Assembly: GCA_944381535.1 (NCBI GenBank)
Contig: CALWLN010000070.1
Location: 1 to 64,000 of the forward strand
DNA length: 64,000 bases
DNA from: an uncultured Lachnospiraceae bacterium
GTDB lineage: Bacteria; Bacillota; Clostridia; Lachnospirales; Lachnospiraceae
Direction of reading: 5' to 3'
Shown: one piece after another, positions 18,522 to 27,471 of the stretch
Numbering within the stretch: the stretch's first letter is position 1
Layout of the letters: each line of letters begins with the position of its first letter
Made by a program: the position numbers and the translations under genes
Notes under the pieces: model-generated
Seen by the model: the letters and a program-made list of their open reading frames with translations, nothing else
Database searches by the model: none
Told to the model about the DNA's origin: nothing

Positions 18522-20126
18522 TTATTTATTTTCTTCCAGCCAGGCGTCCAACTGAGACTGATACTCTTCCTTTATCTTGGAAAGTCCGGCGGTCTCCGCC
18601 TTCTCCATGAACTCCTCATAGTAAGCGTCCCAGCCAGCTTCTCCCAGCGTTCCGCTTTCCAGAGTTTCCTTGTACTCCGTAACAACTGCGTTCAGCTGTT
18701 CGATCTCTGTGGCCACATTGGTCGAGGAAACCGTGAAGCCAATGATGGAGGAAGCAACCGTATCCTCAGACTCATTCATCTCTTTGATGCGCTCGTACTG
18801 TCCATCCAGAACCGCCTGATTCTTGTATGCATAAAAGCTGTTTCCAAGGATCCACTTCAGTCCGGCGTAGCTGGTATCGGCTCCGCCCTGAGAGCTGTCA
18901 TACTCAAGGGTCGTGATTCTGTTGGGATCCGACGGATCCTTCTCGTAGTGCTCGCCTTCCAGTCCGAATACCATGGTATTATAAATCTCTTTGCCCAGGT
19001 CCGTACCAGTGGTCAGAGCCTCGATAAATTTGCAGGCCTCCTCGGGATGCTCACAGGTGGAGGAAATTCCGTTTCCGCCTGCAGCCCAGGTATTCTGGAT
19101 ATAGTTATACTCCTGGGTGGGAATGGCCACTACCTCAAAGCCCCAGTCCGCGGAATAAATTTCTGCAACCTGCTCCGGTGTCCCTACCTGCTCCTTACCG
19201 GAGAAAGCACAGGAGGTATCATTCAGCATATTTCCAAAATTGTAATCCGTATAGCTTGTGGTAACGCCGTCCGGCGCATACAGGCCCATGTCATACCAGG
19301 TAGCATATCCCTTGGCAATATCCTTCCAACCCTCAAGTTCAAACAGGAACTTCACCTCATTGGACTTATCGGGTACCACAAAATTATTTCCCAGATTGTC
19401 CTGGGGTGTGATGTAGGCAAAGCCCAGGGTACCCTCCTGGTTCTGAACGATCGGCGCGCAGTACTTGTTTCCGCCCTCGCCCTCATTCACTGCCTTCACA
19501 TAATCCGCCAGGCACTGTACCTTCTCGGAATAATCCCCATCCCAGTCCGTCAAGATCTCATACATGGCATCATAATCCCCGTACTTGTCCATGTACTCCT
19601 TGGGGAAGAACAGGAAGTTGGCATTAAAGGCGTTCTGATAGTTGGGAACCATGTAGACATGGCCGTCTCTGGTACCCATCTCCCACAGCCAGTCGGGAAG
19701 CTCCGCCCGCAGATCATCGGAGATATAATCCTCCATGGGCATCCAGTATCCATCCTCCACACCCTGGTTGAAATCAAGACTCACGGTATTTAAGATGTCA
19801 ATCTGTGCCCCCGATGCCTGGGCCGTCGTCACCTGCGTGGGATAATCCTCCGTGGGGAAGCAGTTGATGTTGATGCTGACATGCTCCAGGCCCGGATACT
19901 CCTTCAAGAGTTCATTGACTCTGGCCTCCACCTTGTCCGTGTCCTCCTGCTGCCCGTTTCCTCTGTAGTACCACTCCAGAAGAACCGGTTCCTTCTCCTC
20001 GGTCTCCCCGCTTTCGGAGCTTCCGCCCCCGCCGGTGGTTTCTTTGCCGTCTTCTCCGCAGGCCGCAAGTCCCATGACCATAGCCGCCGCAAGTCCAAGT
20101 GCCAACCATTTCTTCGTGTTTTTCAT
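18522..20126 (-). CDS. Sugar ABC transporter solute-binding lipoprotein
   Basis: A 534-residue extracellular lipoprotein. The signal peptide ends in a lipobox GLAAC with the acylated Cys at 23, followed by a Gly/Ser/Glu-rich linker. The mature part begins KEPVLLEWYYRGNGQQEDT, as in the large family-1 binding proteins (LplA/YtcQ type, about 500 residues) that work with YesM/YesN systems and bind oligosaccharides. It lies directly downstream of its two permease genes. AAAGGAGAATCATT precedes the ATG. Confidence 0.88.
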   Translation of the reverse strand: MKNTKKWLALGLAAAMVMGLAACGEDGKETTGGGGSSESGETEEKEPVLLEWYYRGNGQQEDTDKVEARVNELLKEYPGLEHVSININCFPTEDYPTQVTTAQASGAQIDILNTVSLDFNQGVEDGYWMPMEDYISDDLRAELPDWLWEMGTRDGHVYMVPNYQNAFNANFLFFPKEYMDKYGDYDAMYEILTDWDGDYSEKVQCLADYVKAVNEGEGGNKYCAPIVQNQEGTLGFAYITPQDNLGNNFVVPDKSNEVKFLFELEGWKDIAKGYATWYDMGLYAPDGVTTSYTDYNFGNMLNDTSCAFSGKEQVGTPEQVAEIYSADWGFEVVAIPTQEYNYIQNTWAAGGNGISSTCEHPEEACKFIEALTTGTDLGKEIYNTMVFGLEGEHYEKDPSDPNRITTLEYDSSQGGADTSYAGLKWILGNSFYAYKNQAVLDGQYERIKEMNESEDTVASSIIGFTVSSTNVATEIEQLNAVVTEYKETLESGTLGEAGWDAYYEEFMEKAETAGLSKIKEEYQSQLDAWLEENK

Positions 20127-20172
20127 AATGATTCTCCTTTTCTATATAAATATTACTCTATTAGAGCCAGCT

Positions 20173-21045
20173 TTACCCCTTGACGCCTCCCAGTGTCATA
20201 CCCTTCGTAAAGTATTTCTGGAAGTAAGGGAAGATTACAAGTACCGGGCCCGCCGCCACAATGGCCATGGCAAACCGCATGGTCTCCGTAGGCATCAGTT
20301 CGCTGGACATCCCCAGGCCCGTATAGTTTTTCAGGGCATCTGCTTCCCGCAGAAGCTTCTGTAGCAAATACTGCAGGGAATACAGATCCGGGTTCCGTAT
20401 ATACAGCATGGAGGTCATCCAGTCGTTCCACTTCTCCACCAAAAACAGGAAGGCCACAGATGCGATGCTTGCCTTACTCAACGGAATGATGATCTTAAAA
20501 CAGATAAACAGCTCCTTGGCGCCGTCAATCTTGGCCGCCTCCACCAGCTCGTCCGGTATGGCCCGGTAGCTGGTACGGATGATCATCACGTAATAGGCGC
20601 TCACCAGTCCCGGAAGGATATAAACCAGTATGGTGTTATCGATGTGCAGCACGTTCCGTATCAACAGGTAGGAAGGAACCATACCGCCGGAAAACAACAT
20701 GGTAAAGTAAACAAAGAAGTTCAACTGCTTTCTCCAGATAAAATTCGGTCTCGACAGCGGGTATGCCAAGAGAGACATCACCACGGTGGACAGAAGCGTA
20801 GCTGCCAGCGTGAACGTGATGGTCACTCCGTAGGCCCGTATCATCTTCATGGGCGTACGGAACACCGTTTTGTAGGCCTCCAGGCTGAATTTTGACGGTA
20901 ACAGGCTGTACCCGTTCTGGACCAGCGCCGTCTCATCCGTAAAGGAACTGGCCACAAGACATACAAAGGGTAGAATGTATGCCACCATCAGCAGCAGGAA
21001 CACGATATGCAGGACGATCTGGCCCTTGCTCTTCTTCTTTCTCAT
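20173..21045 (-). CDS. Carbohydrate ABC transporter permease (MalG/LplC type)
   Basis: A 290-residue inner-membrane permease with six predicted helices and the cytoplasmic EAA loop (EAAKIDGAKELFICFKIIIP) that contacts the ATPase. The C-terminus FPYFQKYFTKGMTLGGVKG is characteristic of this subfamily. It lies 11 bases after the other permease gene and forms the second half of the channel. No ATPase gene is nearby, so a shared MsmK/UgpC-type ATPase encoded elsewhere is expected. Confidence 0.9.
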   Translation of the reverse strand: MRKKKSKGQIVLHIVFLLLMVAYILPFVCLVASSFTDETALVQNGYSLLPSKFSLEAYKTVFRTPMKMIRAYGVTITFTLAATLLSTVVMSLLAYPLSRPNFIWRKQLNFFVYFTMLFSGGMVPSYLLIRNVLHIDNTILVYILPGLVSAYYVMIIRTSYRAIPDELVEAAKIDGAKELFICFKIIIPLSKASIASVAFLFLVEKWNDWMTSMLYIRNPDLYSLQYLLQKLLREADALKNYTGLGMSSELMPTETMRFAMAIVAAGPVLVIFPYFQKYFTKGMTLGGVKG

Positions 21046-21056
21046 ATAGACACCTC

Positions 21057-21992
21057 CTAAAACAACGTATTCTCCGGGCTTACCTTCTTAATGATGGCAT
21101 TGGTGCCAACCACCATGATAAGCCCCGCCACCGACTGGAACAGCCCCACCGCCGTGGAGCGGGCCAGGTTGCCGTCCATCAGGGCCCGGAAGGTATAGGT
21201 ATTGATAATATCGGTCGTGGGATACAAAAGCCCCTGGTCCTGCGGCACCTGATAGAACAGTCCGAAATCTCCGGTAAACAGTTGCCCGATATTGAGGATT
21301 ACTTGTATAATAATTACCGGCGTCAGATGAGGGAGCATCACATGCCAGATCCGCTTTACGAGATTTGCCCCGTCCAGCTGCGCCGCTTCCAGCAGTTCTC
21401 CGTCCAGCGACATCAGAGAGGCATAATAAATCATGCTGCTGACGCCCACACTTCCCCACATCTTCGTAATGGTCAGAATAAAGGGCCATGCAGCAGGCTG
21501 GGTATACCAGTCGGGGCCGGTTCCTCCCAGGGCGCTGATCAGATGATTCAGCAGGCCGAACCTGTAGTTCAGGAAAATCTCAACCAGGAATGCCAGAATA
21601 ACGGCTGACAGGAATTTCGGCATGATGATCACCGTATTGTAAACCTTTAGCGCCCTTCTGCTTCGCAGATGATAGAACAGCAGGGCCAGGCCCACGGAAG
21701 CCATGGTACCGAACACGATGAAGCCGATATTGTAACACAGTGTGTTGCGTATGGTCCGCACTGCGTCCTGGGATGTGAAGAAGAACTTGAAATTATCCCA
21801 CCCGCACCATTCGCTTCCGAGAATGCCTTTCAGGGGCTTGTAGTCTTTAAACGCGATCACAATACCAAACATCGGTATATAATTAAAAACCAACAGCAGA
21901 ATGATACCCGGCACTGCCAGCAGGCCCATACTCATGCTTTCCCGATAAGTCTTTTTTGAATATTTTCGTCTTTTTGTTGCTTTTGCTCTCAA
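21057..21992 (-). CDS. Carbohydrate ABC transporter permease (LplB type)
   Basis: A 311-residue permease with six helices and an EAA loop (EAAQLDGANLVKRIWHVMLP). It belongs to the LplB/YteP subfamily, which works with large lipoprotein binding proteins. The start is TTG at 21992, decided by AGGAGGT eight bases upstream and an in-frame basic N-terminus (RAKATKRRKYSKK). It is the first gene of the minus-strand operon that continues through the other permease, the binding protein, the GH105-like enzyme, the unassigned enzyme and the giant secreted protein. Confidence 0.9.
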   Translation of the reverse strand: MRAKATKRRKYSKKTYRESMSMGLLAVPGIILLLVFNYIPMFGIVIAFKDYKPLKGILGSEWCGWDNFKFFFTSQDAVRTIRNTLCYNIGFIVFGTMASVGLALLFYHLRSRRALKVYNTVIIMPKFLSAVILAFLVEIFLNYRFGLLNHLISALGGTGPDWYTQPAAWPFILTITKMWGSVGVSSMIYYASLMSLDGELLEAAQLDGANLVKRIWHVMLPHLTPVIIIQVILNIGQLFTGDFGLFYQVPQDQGLLYPTTDIINTYTFRALMDGNLARSTAVGLFQSVAGLIMVVGTNAIIKKVSPENTLF

Positions 21993-22021
21993 GGACCGTA
22001 CCTCCTGTAACTTTTTTATTA

Positions 22022-22051
22022 ATTATACCTGATAGACTCAAGCATTTTCAA
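22022..22051 (-). promoter_or_regulatory. Promoter of the transporter/enzyme operon
   Basis: A -35 TTGAAA (22051-22046) and a perfect -10 TATAAT (22027-22022) are 18 bp apart and face the permease gene. The tandem CGTTTGGT operator begins four bases upstream of the -35, a position suited to activation of this operon by the regulator that also serves the divergent promoter. Confidence 0.7.
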
Positions 22052-22055
22052 TCGT

Positions 22056-22122
22056 CGTTTGGTGCTTTTCCCTTCGTTTGGTATCATCTTTTTCTCCACA
22101 TCCCAAAATTTTCTTGTACAAT
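22056..22122 (+). promoter_or_regulatory. Tandem operator and promoter of the two-component operon
   Basis: The half-sites CGTTTGGTGC (22056-22065) and CGTTTGGTAT (22075-22084) lie 19 bp apart in direct orientation, as expected for an AraC-type dimer. A -10-like TACAAT follows at 22117-22122. The same layout with the same distances, and a near-identical stretch TTTTCTTGTA around the -10, precedes the rhamnosidase gene. This supports autoregulation by the YesN-type regulator and shared control. Confidence 0.65.
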
Positions 22123-22196
22123 CAGACTTTTTATTTTATTATTTTAATAAGTAGTTTTATGGAAATCGCAAACTTTTGACAAGGAGATTACTGATT

Positions 22197-23405
22197 ATGT
22201 ATCGTATTATGATTGTAGATGATGAAAAAGCTGCCCAGGATACCATCCGCAAGTATATAGAAGCCAGGCTGCCGGAATTTGAAATCTGTGCGGTGGCCAA
22301 CAACGGGCCGGAAGCTATCAAGACTTTTCTGCATACACCGGCGGACATTGTTTTCGTGGATATTCGCATGCCAATCATGGACGGTCTGACTCTGATCGGA
22401 GAGTTGAATAAGATAACCAGAAATTATATTCCTATTATTGTCAGTAGCTACGGAGAATTTGAATACGCCAAAACCGCCATACAATTAGGTGTATCCCGCT
22501 ATCTGCTAAAACCTATTGACTTTGATGAAATGACCGAATCGCTCAAGAGCGCCTGTGAGACTCTGAAGAATTACCGCAGACTCACCCCTCCCATAGCCGC
22601 CTCTGCTGATGAATATGAGACCTGGTTCATCAATCTGCTGACCGGGAAATATTCCGAAGCCAGAACCGCCGTGGCCGACTTTTCAACGCTGGGTCTGCCC
22701 TTTACATATGATGACAGCGCCGGTATCTGTATCCAGGTTACCATAGCTCCGAATACCCTGTGGTCCTATGACGCGGATTCCCTGTACACAGCCATCAGCA
22801 ACCTGATACGCCTAATCTACAGGCCTCAGTTCCTGCTTCTTCTCTGTACAAAACAAAACAGCTGCGATTTCCTTCTTGTAGACCCTACGCTGACCCATTC
22901 GTCCTGGGAGGAACTTCGCACACAGGCCTACCAGATACTGAACGTTTCTCTATCCGTGCGTCCCCTGTTTACCTTCTCCTCCATGGAGAAGTTGCGCACC
23001 GAAACTTCCTTTCGCGAAGTTATAGGACTTACGGACACAAACCTCAAAAATTCTCTTTCGTCCGATGAGACCGCCGATTCTCTGTCCGGCATTGAGTCAG
23101 CCATCGCATATATGAAAGAACATTACGCAGAAGACCTGACCAGGGATGCCATTGCCAGTCAGTTCTATATGTCCGGCTCCCATTTCAGCCGTTGCTTTAA
23201 AATGGTGACCAACACTTCCTACTCCGACTACTTAATCGAACTGCGCATGCAAAAGGCCATGGAGCTTCTAAAAACGGACCTCAGTATCCAGGAGGTCGCC
23301 AAACGGGTAGGCTACACCAACGCCAATCGATTTACTATTAACTTCCGGCACTACACTTCCTGTACCCCCAAGGAGTATCGCGCCAATTTACGGAAAAGAG
23401 GATAA
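22197..23405 (+). CDS. YesN-type response regulator with AraC DNA-binding domain
   Basis: A 402-residue cytoplasmic regulator. The receiver domain (1-120) has the acidic pair D8/D9, phosphoacceptor D55 (IVFVDIRMPIMDG) and the conserved Lys in RYLLKPIDF. A variable central domain is followed by two AraC helix-turn-helix motifs in the last 100 residues (AIASQFYMSGSHFSRCFK and IQEVAKRVGYTNANRFT). The ATG at 22197 is chosen because AAGGAG lies ten bases upstream; a longer in-frame start at 22176 would include that site. It is co-transcribed with the sensor kinase three bases downstream and probably binds the tandem CGTTTGGT sites. Confidence 0.92.
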   Translation: MYRIMIVDDEKAAQDTIRKYIEARLPEFEICAVANNGPEAIKTFLHTPADIVFVDIRMPIMDGLTLIGELNKITRNYIPIIVSSYGEFEYAKTAIQLGVSRYLLKPIDFDEMTESLKSACETLKNYRRLTPPIAASADEYETWFINLLTGKYSEARTAVADFSTLGLPFTYDDSAGICIQVTIAPNTLWSYDADSLYTAISNLIRLIYRPQFLLLLCTKQNSCDFLLVDPTLTHSSWEELRTQAYQILNVSLSVRPLFTFSSMEKLRTETSFREVIGLTDTNLKNSLSSDETADSLSGIESAIAYMKEHYAEDLTRDAIASQFYMSGSHFSRCFKMVTNTSYSDYLIELRMQKAMELLKTDLSIQEVAKRVGYTNANRFTINFRHYTSCTPKEYRANLRKRG

Positions 23406-23408
23406 ATT

Positions 23409-25148
23409 ATGAAAATAAAGAAACTGGTCCGCAATGGTTTTGTACAAAAATGGTTTTTTACGCTTCTGGTACTGATTTCTGCTCTTTTTGTGGGCTTTAT
23501 CCTATATACACGCTCCAATTCCGAGAAGGTTCTTCAGACCGAGCATACAGCTTACGGCGAATTACAGACGGACCGGCTCACCAGCCAGCTGGACGACAAC
23601 TTCTCCGGCTCCTCTCAGATTCCCATACTTTTACAGACCAACCAATGGGCGCGGCTTTTTATGCTCAGCGAGGAACCCAACCTTCTTTTTTCCGATATAT
23701 ATGACCAGCTGAATACACAACTGGTCGCATACAAGACCGCATTTTCAGCCCTGGATTCCATCTATCTCTATTCCGCCGCAAGCGACAGCTTCTTCCATTA
23801 CGACAGCGACTTCCCCTGCTCCTACCAGCTTCTGGGGGATGAGAACTGTCTTACCGTGGAAGAGATCCCGGATGAGCCCCTGTACATCTACCGCCGGAAA
23901 AACGACCTCTACCCCTACCTGATTACCCTCTATTACCCTGTCTTCCTCTACAATACGAAGAATATGATTGTCGTAAATATTGACATATCCAAATTATCCG
24001 CCCTGCAGGAAAATCAAGGAAATTCCATGCAAAGCATTTATATTATCTCTGACGATGGACAACTGCTCTATCGGAAAAACCAGGAAAATATGCCGGAAAG
24101 TATTGACAGAATAACGGAACTTACTTATTTTGATATCAATCAGGACTTTTACAGCCGCTACGTAAATGATGCGGAACCGTATGTCTATGTCCAGCAGCAC
24201 TCCGAAAAATATCCCTGGTATTATGTAACCGTCACAGAAACTCAAAACTATTTTGGCAAATCCGTCAATCTTTATGACTCGCTGCTGACTGCTATTCCAT
24301 GGCTGATTCTACTGGCATTGCTGATCATTATATGGCTGGTGCTTCTGGCTACCCACCCAATCCGCACCATCTCGGAATTTCTGGAAAATCCCCTTTCCCA
24401 GATGCCGGAGAACATTCCCGATTCGGAGACTCAGAGCATCATCCGGAAATTTCTGAACTATATGCAGGCCAATCAGACCCTTTCTGAGGAATTACAAAAA
24501 CAGGTGCAGCAACAAAACGAGGCTACTTTCTGGGCACTACAGTCCCAGATCAATCCTCATTTTCTTCTCAATACCTTGAATCTTATCCGGAATGCGGAGC
24601 TTGATACCCTGGGCTATGACCACAGCGCACCCAAGCTGACTCTTGCTTTGAGCCGGCTACTTCAGTATGCCCTTGATTCCACCAATCTGGTACCATTGAA
24701 AACGGAATTTCATTATACTAATTTATTCCTGCATATTCTGAATCTGCGCTACGAAAACAAGCTGCACATTGATATTCAAAAGGATGATGCTGTTGATGAG
24801 GTTTTAGTTCCAAAGCTGATTCTTCAACCCTTAATTGAAAACGCAGTTTTCCACGGCTGTTCTCCCCAGCTTCATATCAGTAACCAGATTGTTGTAACCG
24901 CGAAAGCAAAGGAGGACCTTTGCCAAATCACCGTTCAGGACAACGGCGTAGGCATGCCGCCAGAACAATTGGAAGCTCTGCGCAGTGCAGTGGCTAATCT
25001 TAACGACATTCCCAGTGACTCCATCGGTCTTAAGAATGTAGCGCTGCGTATGCACCTGACATATGGAGAGCATTTTACCTTTCACATTGACAGTCATCTG
25101 AACGAAGGAACCCTTATCACACTCACCTTTCCTTTTCCGGGACAATAA
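23409..25148 (+). CDS. YesM-type sensor histidine kinase
   Basis: A 579-residue membrane kinase. The first helix is at about 13-32, an extracellular sensing domain spans about 35-290, the second helix is at about 297-322, and a linker leads into the His_kinase domain with H384 in INPHFLLNTLN. The ATPase domain shows LIENAVFHG, DNGVGMP and SIGLKNVALRM. It should phosphorylate the response regulator encoded just before it in response to an extracellular sugar or a loaded binding protein. It ends 25 bases before the convergent kinase-epimerase gene, with no clear terminator between. Confidence 0.9.
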   Translation: MKIKKLVRNGFVQKWFFTLLVLISALFVGFILYTRSNSEKVLQTEHTAYGELQTDRLTSQLDDNFSGSSQIPILLQTNQWARLFMLSEEPNLLFSDIYDQLNTQLVAYKTAFSALDSIYLYSAASDSFFHYDSDFPCSYQLLGDENCLTVEEIPDEPLYIYRRKNDLYPYLITLYYPVFLYNTKNMIVVNIDISKLSALQENQGNSMQSIYIISDDGQLLYRKNQENMPESIDRITELTYFDINQDFYSRYVNDAEPYVYVQQHSEKYPWYYVTVTETQNYFGKSVNLYDSLLTAIPWLILLALLIIIWLVLLATHPIRTISEFLENPLSQMPENIPDSETQSIIRKFLNYMQANQTLSEELQKQVQQQNEATFWALQSQINPHFLLNTLNLIRNAELDTLGYDHSAPKLTLALSRLLQYALDSTNLVPLKTEFHYTNLFLHILNLRYENKLHIDIQKDDAVDEVLVPKLILQPLIENAVFHGCSPQLHISNQIVVTAKAKEDLCQITVQDNGVGMPPEQLEALRSAVANLNDIPSDSIGLKNVALRMHLTYGEHFTFHIDSHLNEGTLITLTFPFPGQ

Positions 25149-25173
25149 ATGCAGTCCGGTGCCGCGCATACTG

Positions 25174-26733
25174 TCAATGAAGCAACGCAAGTAATTTTTC
25201 CGTTCCCCGGGAAACAGAATACTCCTTTTGAAATACGCTGGAAGACCCCACCACAAACATATCCGCCCCTGCTTCATACATCCTTGGAACGTTTTCAAAA
25301 GAACAGTTCCCGTCCACCTCAATGGCGATATCATTCTGCCCGGCTCCATCCAGCATTTTCCTAAGACGCCTGATTTTATCAATACTGGCCGGTATCATTT
25401 TCTGTCCCGCAAATCCCGGATTTACGGTCATCACAAGTACCATGGATACATCCTCCAGCACCTCCCCCAAAGCTTCCACAGGGGTAGCCGGGTTGATTGC
25501 CACCGCCGCTTTGGCTCCACGCTCCTTCACAAGAGCAAGCACACGCTGTAAATGAGGGGTACTTTCGTAGTGTATCGATACAATATCCTTTTCCTGAAGC
25601 TTCAGTTGTTCGATAACCGTATCCGGATTCTCTGCCATGATATGAAAATCAAAGGGCAGGTCCGTGATTTCCCGCAGCCTGTTTAGCATCTCCGGCGGAA
25701 GCATCAGATTCGGTACAAAATGATTGTCCATAATATCACAATGCACATACTGGATGCCTGCCTTTTCGATTTCCTCCAGTGCCTTTTTTAGATCACACAG
25801 ATCCGCACACATAATGGAGGCCGAGAGCTGTGGCTTCCTTTTCTCTTCCTTCGGAACCAGCGCCGCCCCGTAGAGGGGTGAAAATTCCCCTAACCTGGCC
25901 CTGGCAATCTTAGGTATCTGCCCTATAGAATAACAATGGGTCCTGATGTAATCAATCAGAGGATTCAGATACAACTTCTCCTGGCCGCTGAGTCCGCCGC
26001 TGAACAACAGGCACTCCGGTGAAATGAAATTCACTACGGATACCAGAACGCTGCCAAGGATTTCCACCGCTCTTTGGATCTCCGTCTGGGCTTTTTCATT
26101 TCCGGCCTGTGCAGCTTCAAACAGATCTTCGGCTGTTTTCCCTTTCCCCAGCAATTCACGGGCTGTAATCGCAAGGCCGCCTCCGGCCGCATATTTTTCC
26201 AGACAGCCCCGCTTTCCACAGCCGCAGCTGCGCCCGTTTTCCTTCACGGGTGTATGTCCGATTTCCCCAGCGCACCCCAAATCTCCCGCATAAATCTGCC
26301 CGTTCAGAACGATTCCGGTACCGATTCCCGTTCCGAGCGTAAAACAAATGACACTTTTCATCTCCTGACCGGCTCCGCACAGATATTCTCCCCAGGCCGC
26401 AGCACGGGAATCCTGTATCAGTGACACGGGGATCTCAAGCAATCCTTCCATTCGTTCTGCCATATTTTGAGGCAGGATGGCAATATTCGGCGCATGCAGC
26501 AGGGACCTTCCGTCCCTGCTGACCGTCCCCGGAACACCGATACCACAGGAAACGATGTCTTGATAACAGATATCGTTCTCCCGGCACAGCAGTTCTATTT
26601 CACGCCTTAAATCTTCCGGCAGATTCCTCATATCCCTTACATAGACTTTTTTATGGCAGACCATGTTCTTTTCCGCGTCCAGAATACCGATATGAATCTT
26701 CGTTCCACCGATATCAATTCCTAATCTGAACAT
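25174..26733 (-). CDS. Fusion of ROK sugar kinase and ribulose-phosphate-type 3-epimerase
   Basis: A 519-residue two-enzyme protein. Residues 1-295 are a ROK kinase: phosphate loop DIGGTKIHIG, catalytic Asp in LIQDSRAAAWGE, the LGTGIGTGIV loop and the zinc motif CGCGKRGCLE after GEIGH. A short linker EEKRK leads to residues 305-519, a TIM-barrel 3-epimerase with its metal ligands in place (HCDIMDNHFVPN, FDFHIMAENP, IEVDGN), plus VNPGFAGQ and VVGSSSVF. In the E. coli allose pathway separate AlsK (ROK) and AlsE (3-epimerase) act after or before RpiB/AlsI. Here both are joined and the gene overlaps rpiB by 13 bases. Allose or another 3-epimeric sugar phosphate is a reasonable substrate guess, but a pentose role is also possible. 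Confidence 0.85.
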   Translation of the reverse strand: MFRLGIDIGGTKIHIGILDAEKNMVCHKKVYVRDMRNLPEDLRREIELLCRENDICYQDIVSCGIGVPGTVSRDGRSLLHAPNIAILPQNMAERMEGLLEIPVSLIQDSRAAAWGEYLCGAGQEMKSVICFTLGTGIGTGIVLNGQIYAGDLGCAGEIGHTPVKENGRSCGCGKRGCLEKYAAGGGLAITARELLGKGKTAEDLFEAAQAGNEKAQTEIQRAVEILGSVLVSVVNFISPECLLFSGGLSGQEKLYLNPLIDYIRTHCYSIGQIPKIARARLGEFSPLYGAALVPKEEKRKPQLSASIMCADLCDLKKALEEIEKAGIQYVHCDIMDNHFVPNLMLPPEMLNRLREITDLPFDFHIMAENPDTVIEQLKLQEKDIVSIHYESTPHLQRVLALVKERGAKAAVAINPATPVEALGEVLEDVSMVLVMTVNPGFAGQKMIPASIDKIRRLRKMLDGAGQNDIAIEVDGNCSFENVPRMYEAGADMFVVGSSSVFQKEYSVSRGTEKLLALLH

Positions 26734-27179
26734 GAAAATCTACCCTCCTCGATATCCGAAATCATGTCAATCCGCCTTTGGTGTCTCCCACCTTCATATT
26801 CTGCTATCAGAAACGCGTCCACAATCATTTCCGCAGTCGCCTCCCCGATGACACGGGCCCCAAAGGCGACGATATTGGCATTATTATGCTCCCGCGCCAG
26901 CTTCGCAGAGTATGGCTCAGAACAGACAACGGCCCGGATTCCCTTCACTTTATTTGCTGCTATGGAAATGCCGACGCCCGTCCCACAGATTAAGACCCCC
27001 AGCTCGCAGGCTCCGCCCGCAACAGCGTCCGCCACCTTTTTTCCGTAAATGGGATAGTCAGTACGGACGGAGGAGTCCGTCCCAAGGTCGATGACCTCAT
27101 GCCCCTTTTCTTCCAGATACGCCTTGATATGATATTTCATCTGTAACGCCACATGGTCGTTTCCGATTGCGATTCTCAT
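26721..27179 (-). CDS. rpiB: RpiB-type sugar-phosphate isomerase
   Basis: A 152-residue RpiB/LacAB-family isomerase that interconverts aldose and ketose phosphates (ribose-5-P, or allose-6-P in some bacteria). Seen are the N-terminal IGNDHVA motif, the catalytic Cys region LICGTGVGISIAANK and REHNNANIVAFGARVIG. It lies directly upstream of the kinase-epimerase fusion and overlaps its start, so isomerase, epimerase and kinase are made together. It diverges from the rhamnosidase gene across a regulated intergenic region. Confidence 0.92.
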   Translation of the reverse strand: MRIAIGNDHVALQMKYHIKAYLEEKGHEVIDLGTDSSVRTDYPIYGKKVADAVAGGACELGVLICGTGVGISIAANKVKGIRAVVCSEPYSAKLAREHNNANIVAFGARVIGEATAEMIVDAFLIAEYEGGRHQRRIDMISDIEEGRFSCSD

Positions 27180-27336
27180 ATAACACCTCTGATCGTACTC
27201 TTCGTATAGCCCTTGTATGAACCTTCCTCTCCCTGTTGTTCCTGTTCTCTACTCTACAATATACGGTTCTCCATCCTCCCAGGTTTCGTTCTTACACAGA
27301 GCAGCCATCAATGGTATACTCTTCCACTATAATCTT

Positions 27337-27403
27337 CGTTTCGTGCTTTCTCCTTCGTTTGGTATCATTTTTATTTTTACAATTCATAATTTTCTTGTAT
27401 CAT
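27337..27403 (+). promoter_or_regulatory. Tandem operator and promoter of the rhamnosidase gene
   Basis: The half-sites CGTTTCGTGC (27337-27346) and CGTTTGGTAT (27356-27365) are 19 bp apart, followed at 27398-27403 by a -10-like TATCAT. The gap from the second half-site to the -10 is the same (29 bp after the CAT) as at the two-component promoter. The sequence TTTTCTTGTAT before the -10 and GACTTTTT after it are nearly identical in both. The rest of the 292-bp intergenic region shows no gene. Confidence 0.65.
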
Positions 27404-27471
27404 CGGACTTTTTCTTTTATTATTGAAATTAGGATGTTTATCAAACTTAAACAAGGAGGTAAAAATCAAAG

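Noticed and set aside
18465..19793. Plus-strand open frame of 442 codons opposite the solute-binding protein
   Set aside because: No start signal or domain; the minus strand encodes a clear lipoprotein.
25149..25173. Terminator between the sensor kinase and the convergent kinase-epimerase gene
   Set aside because: Only 25 bases with no stem or T-run; nothing can be supported.
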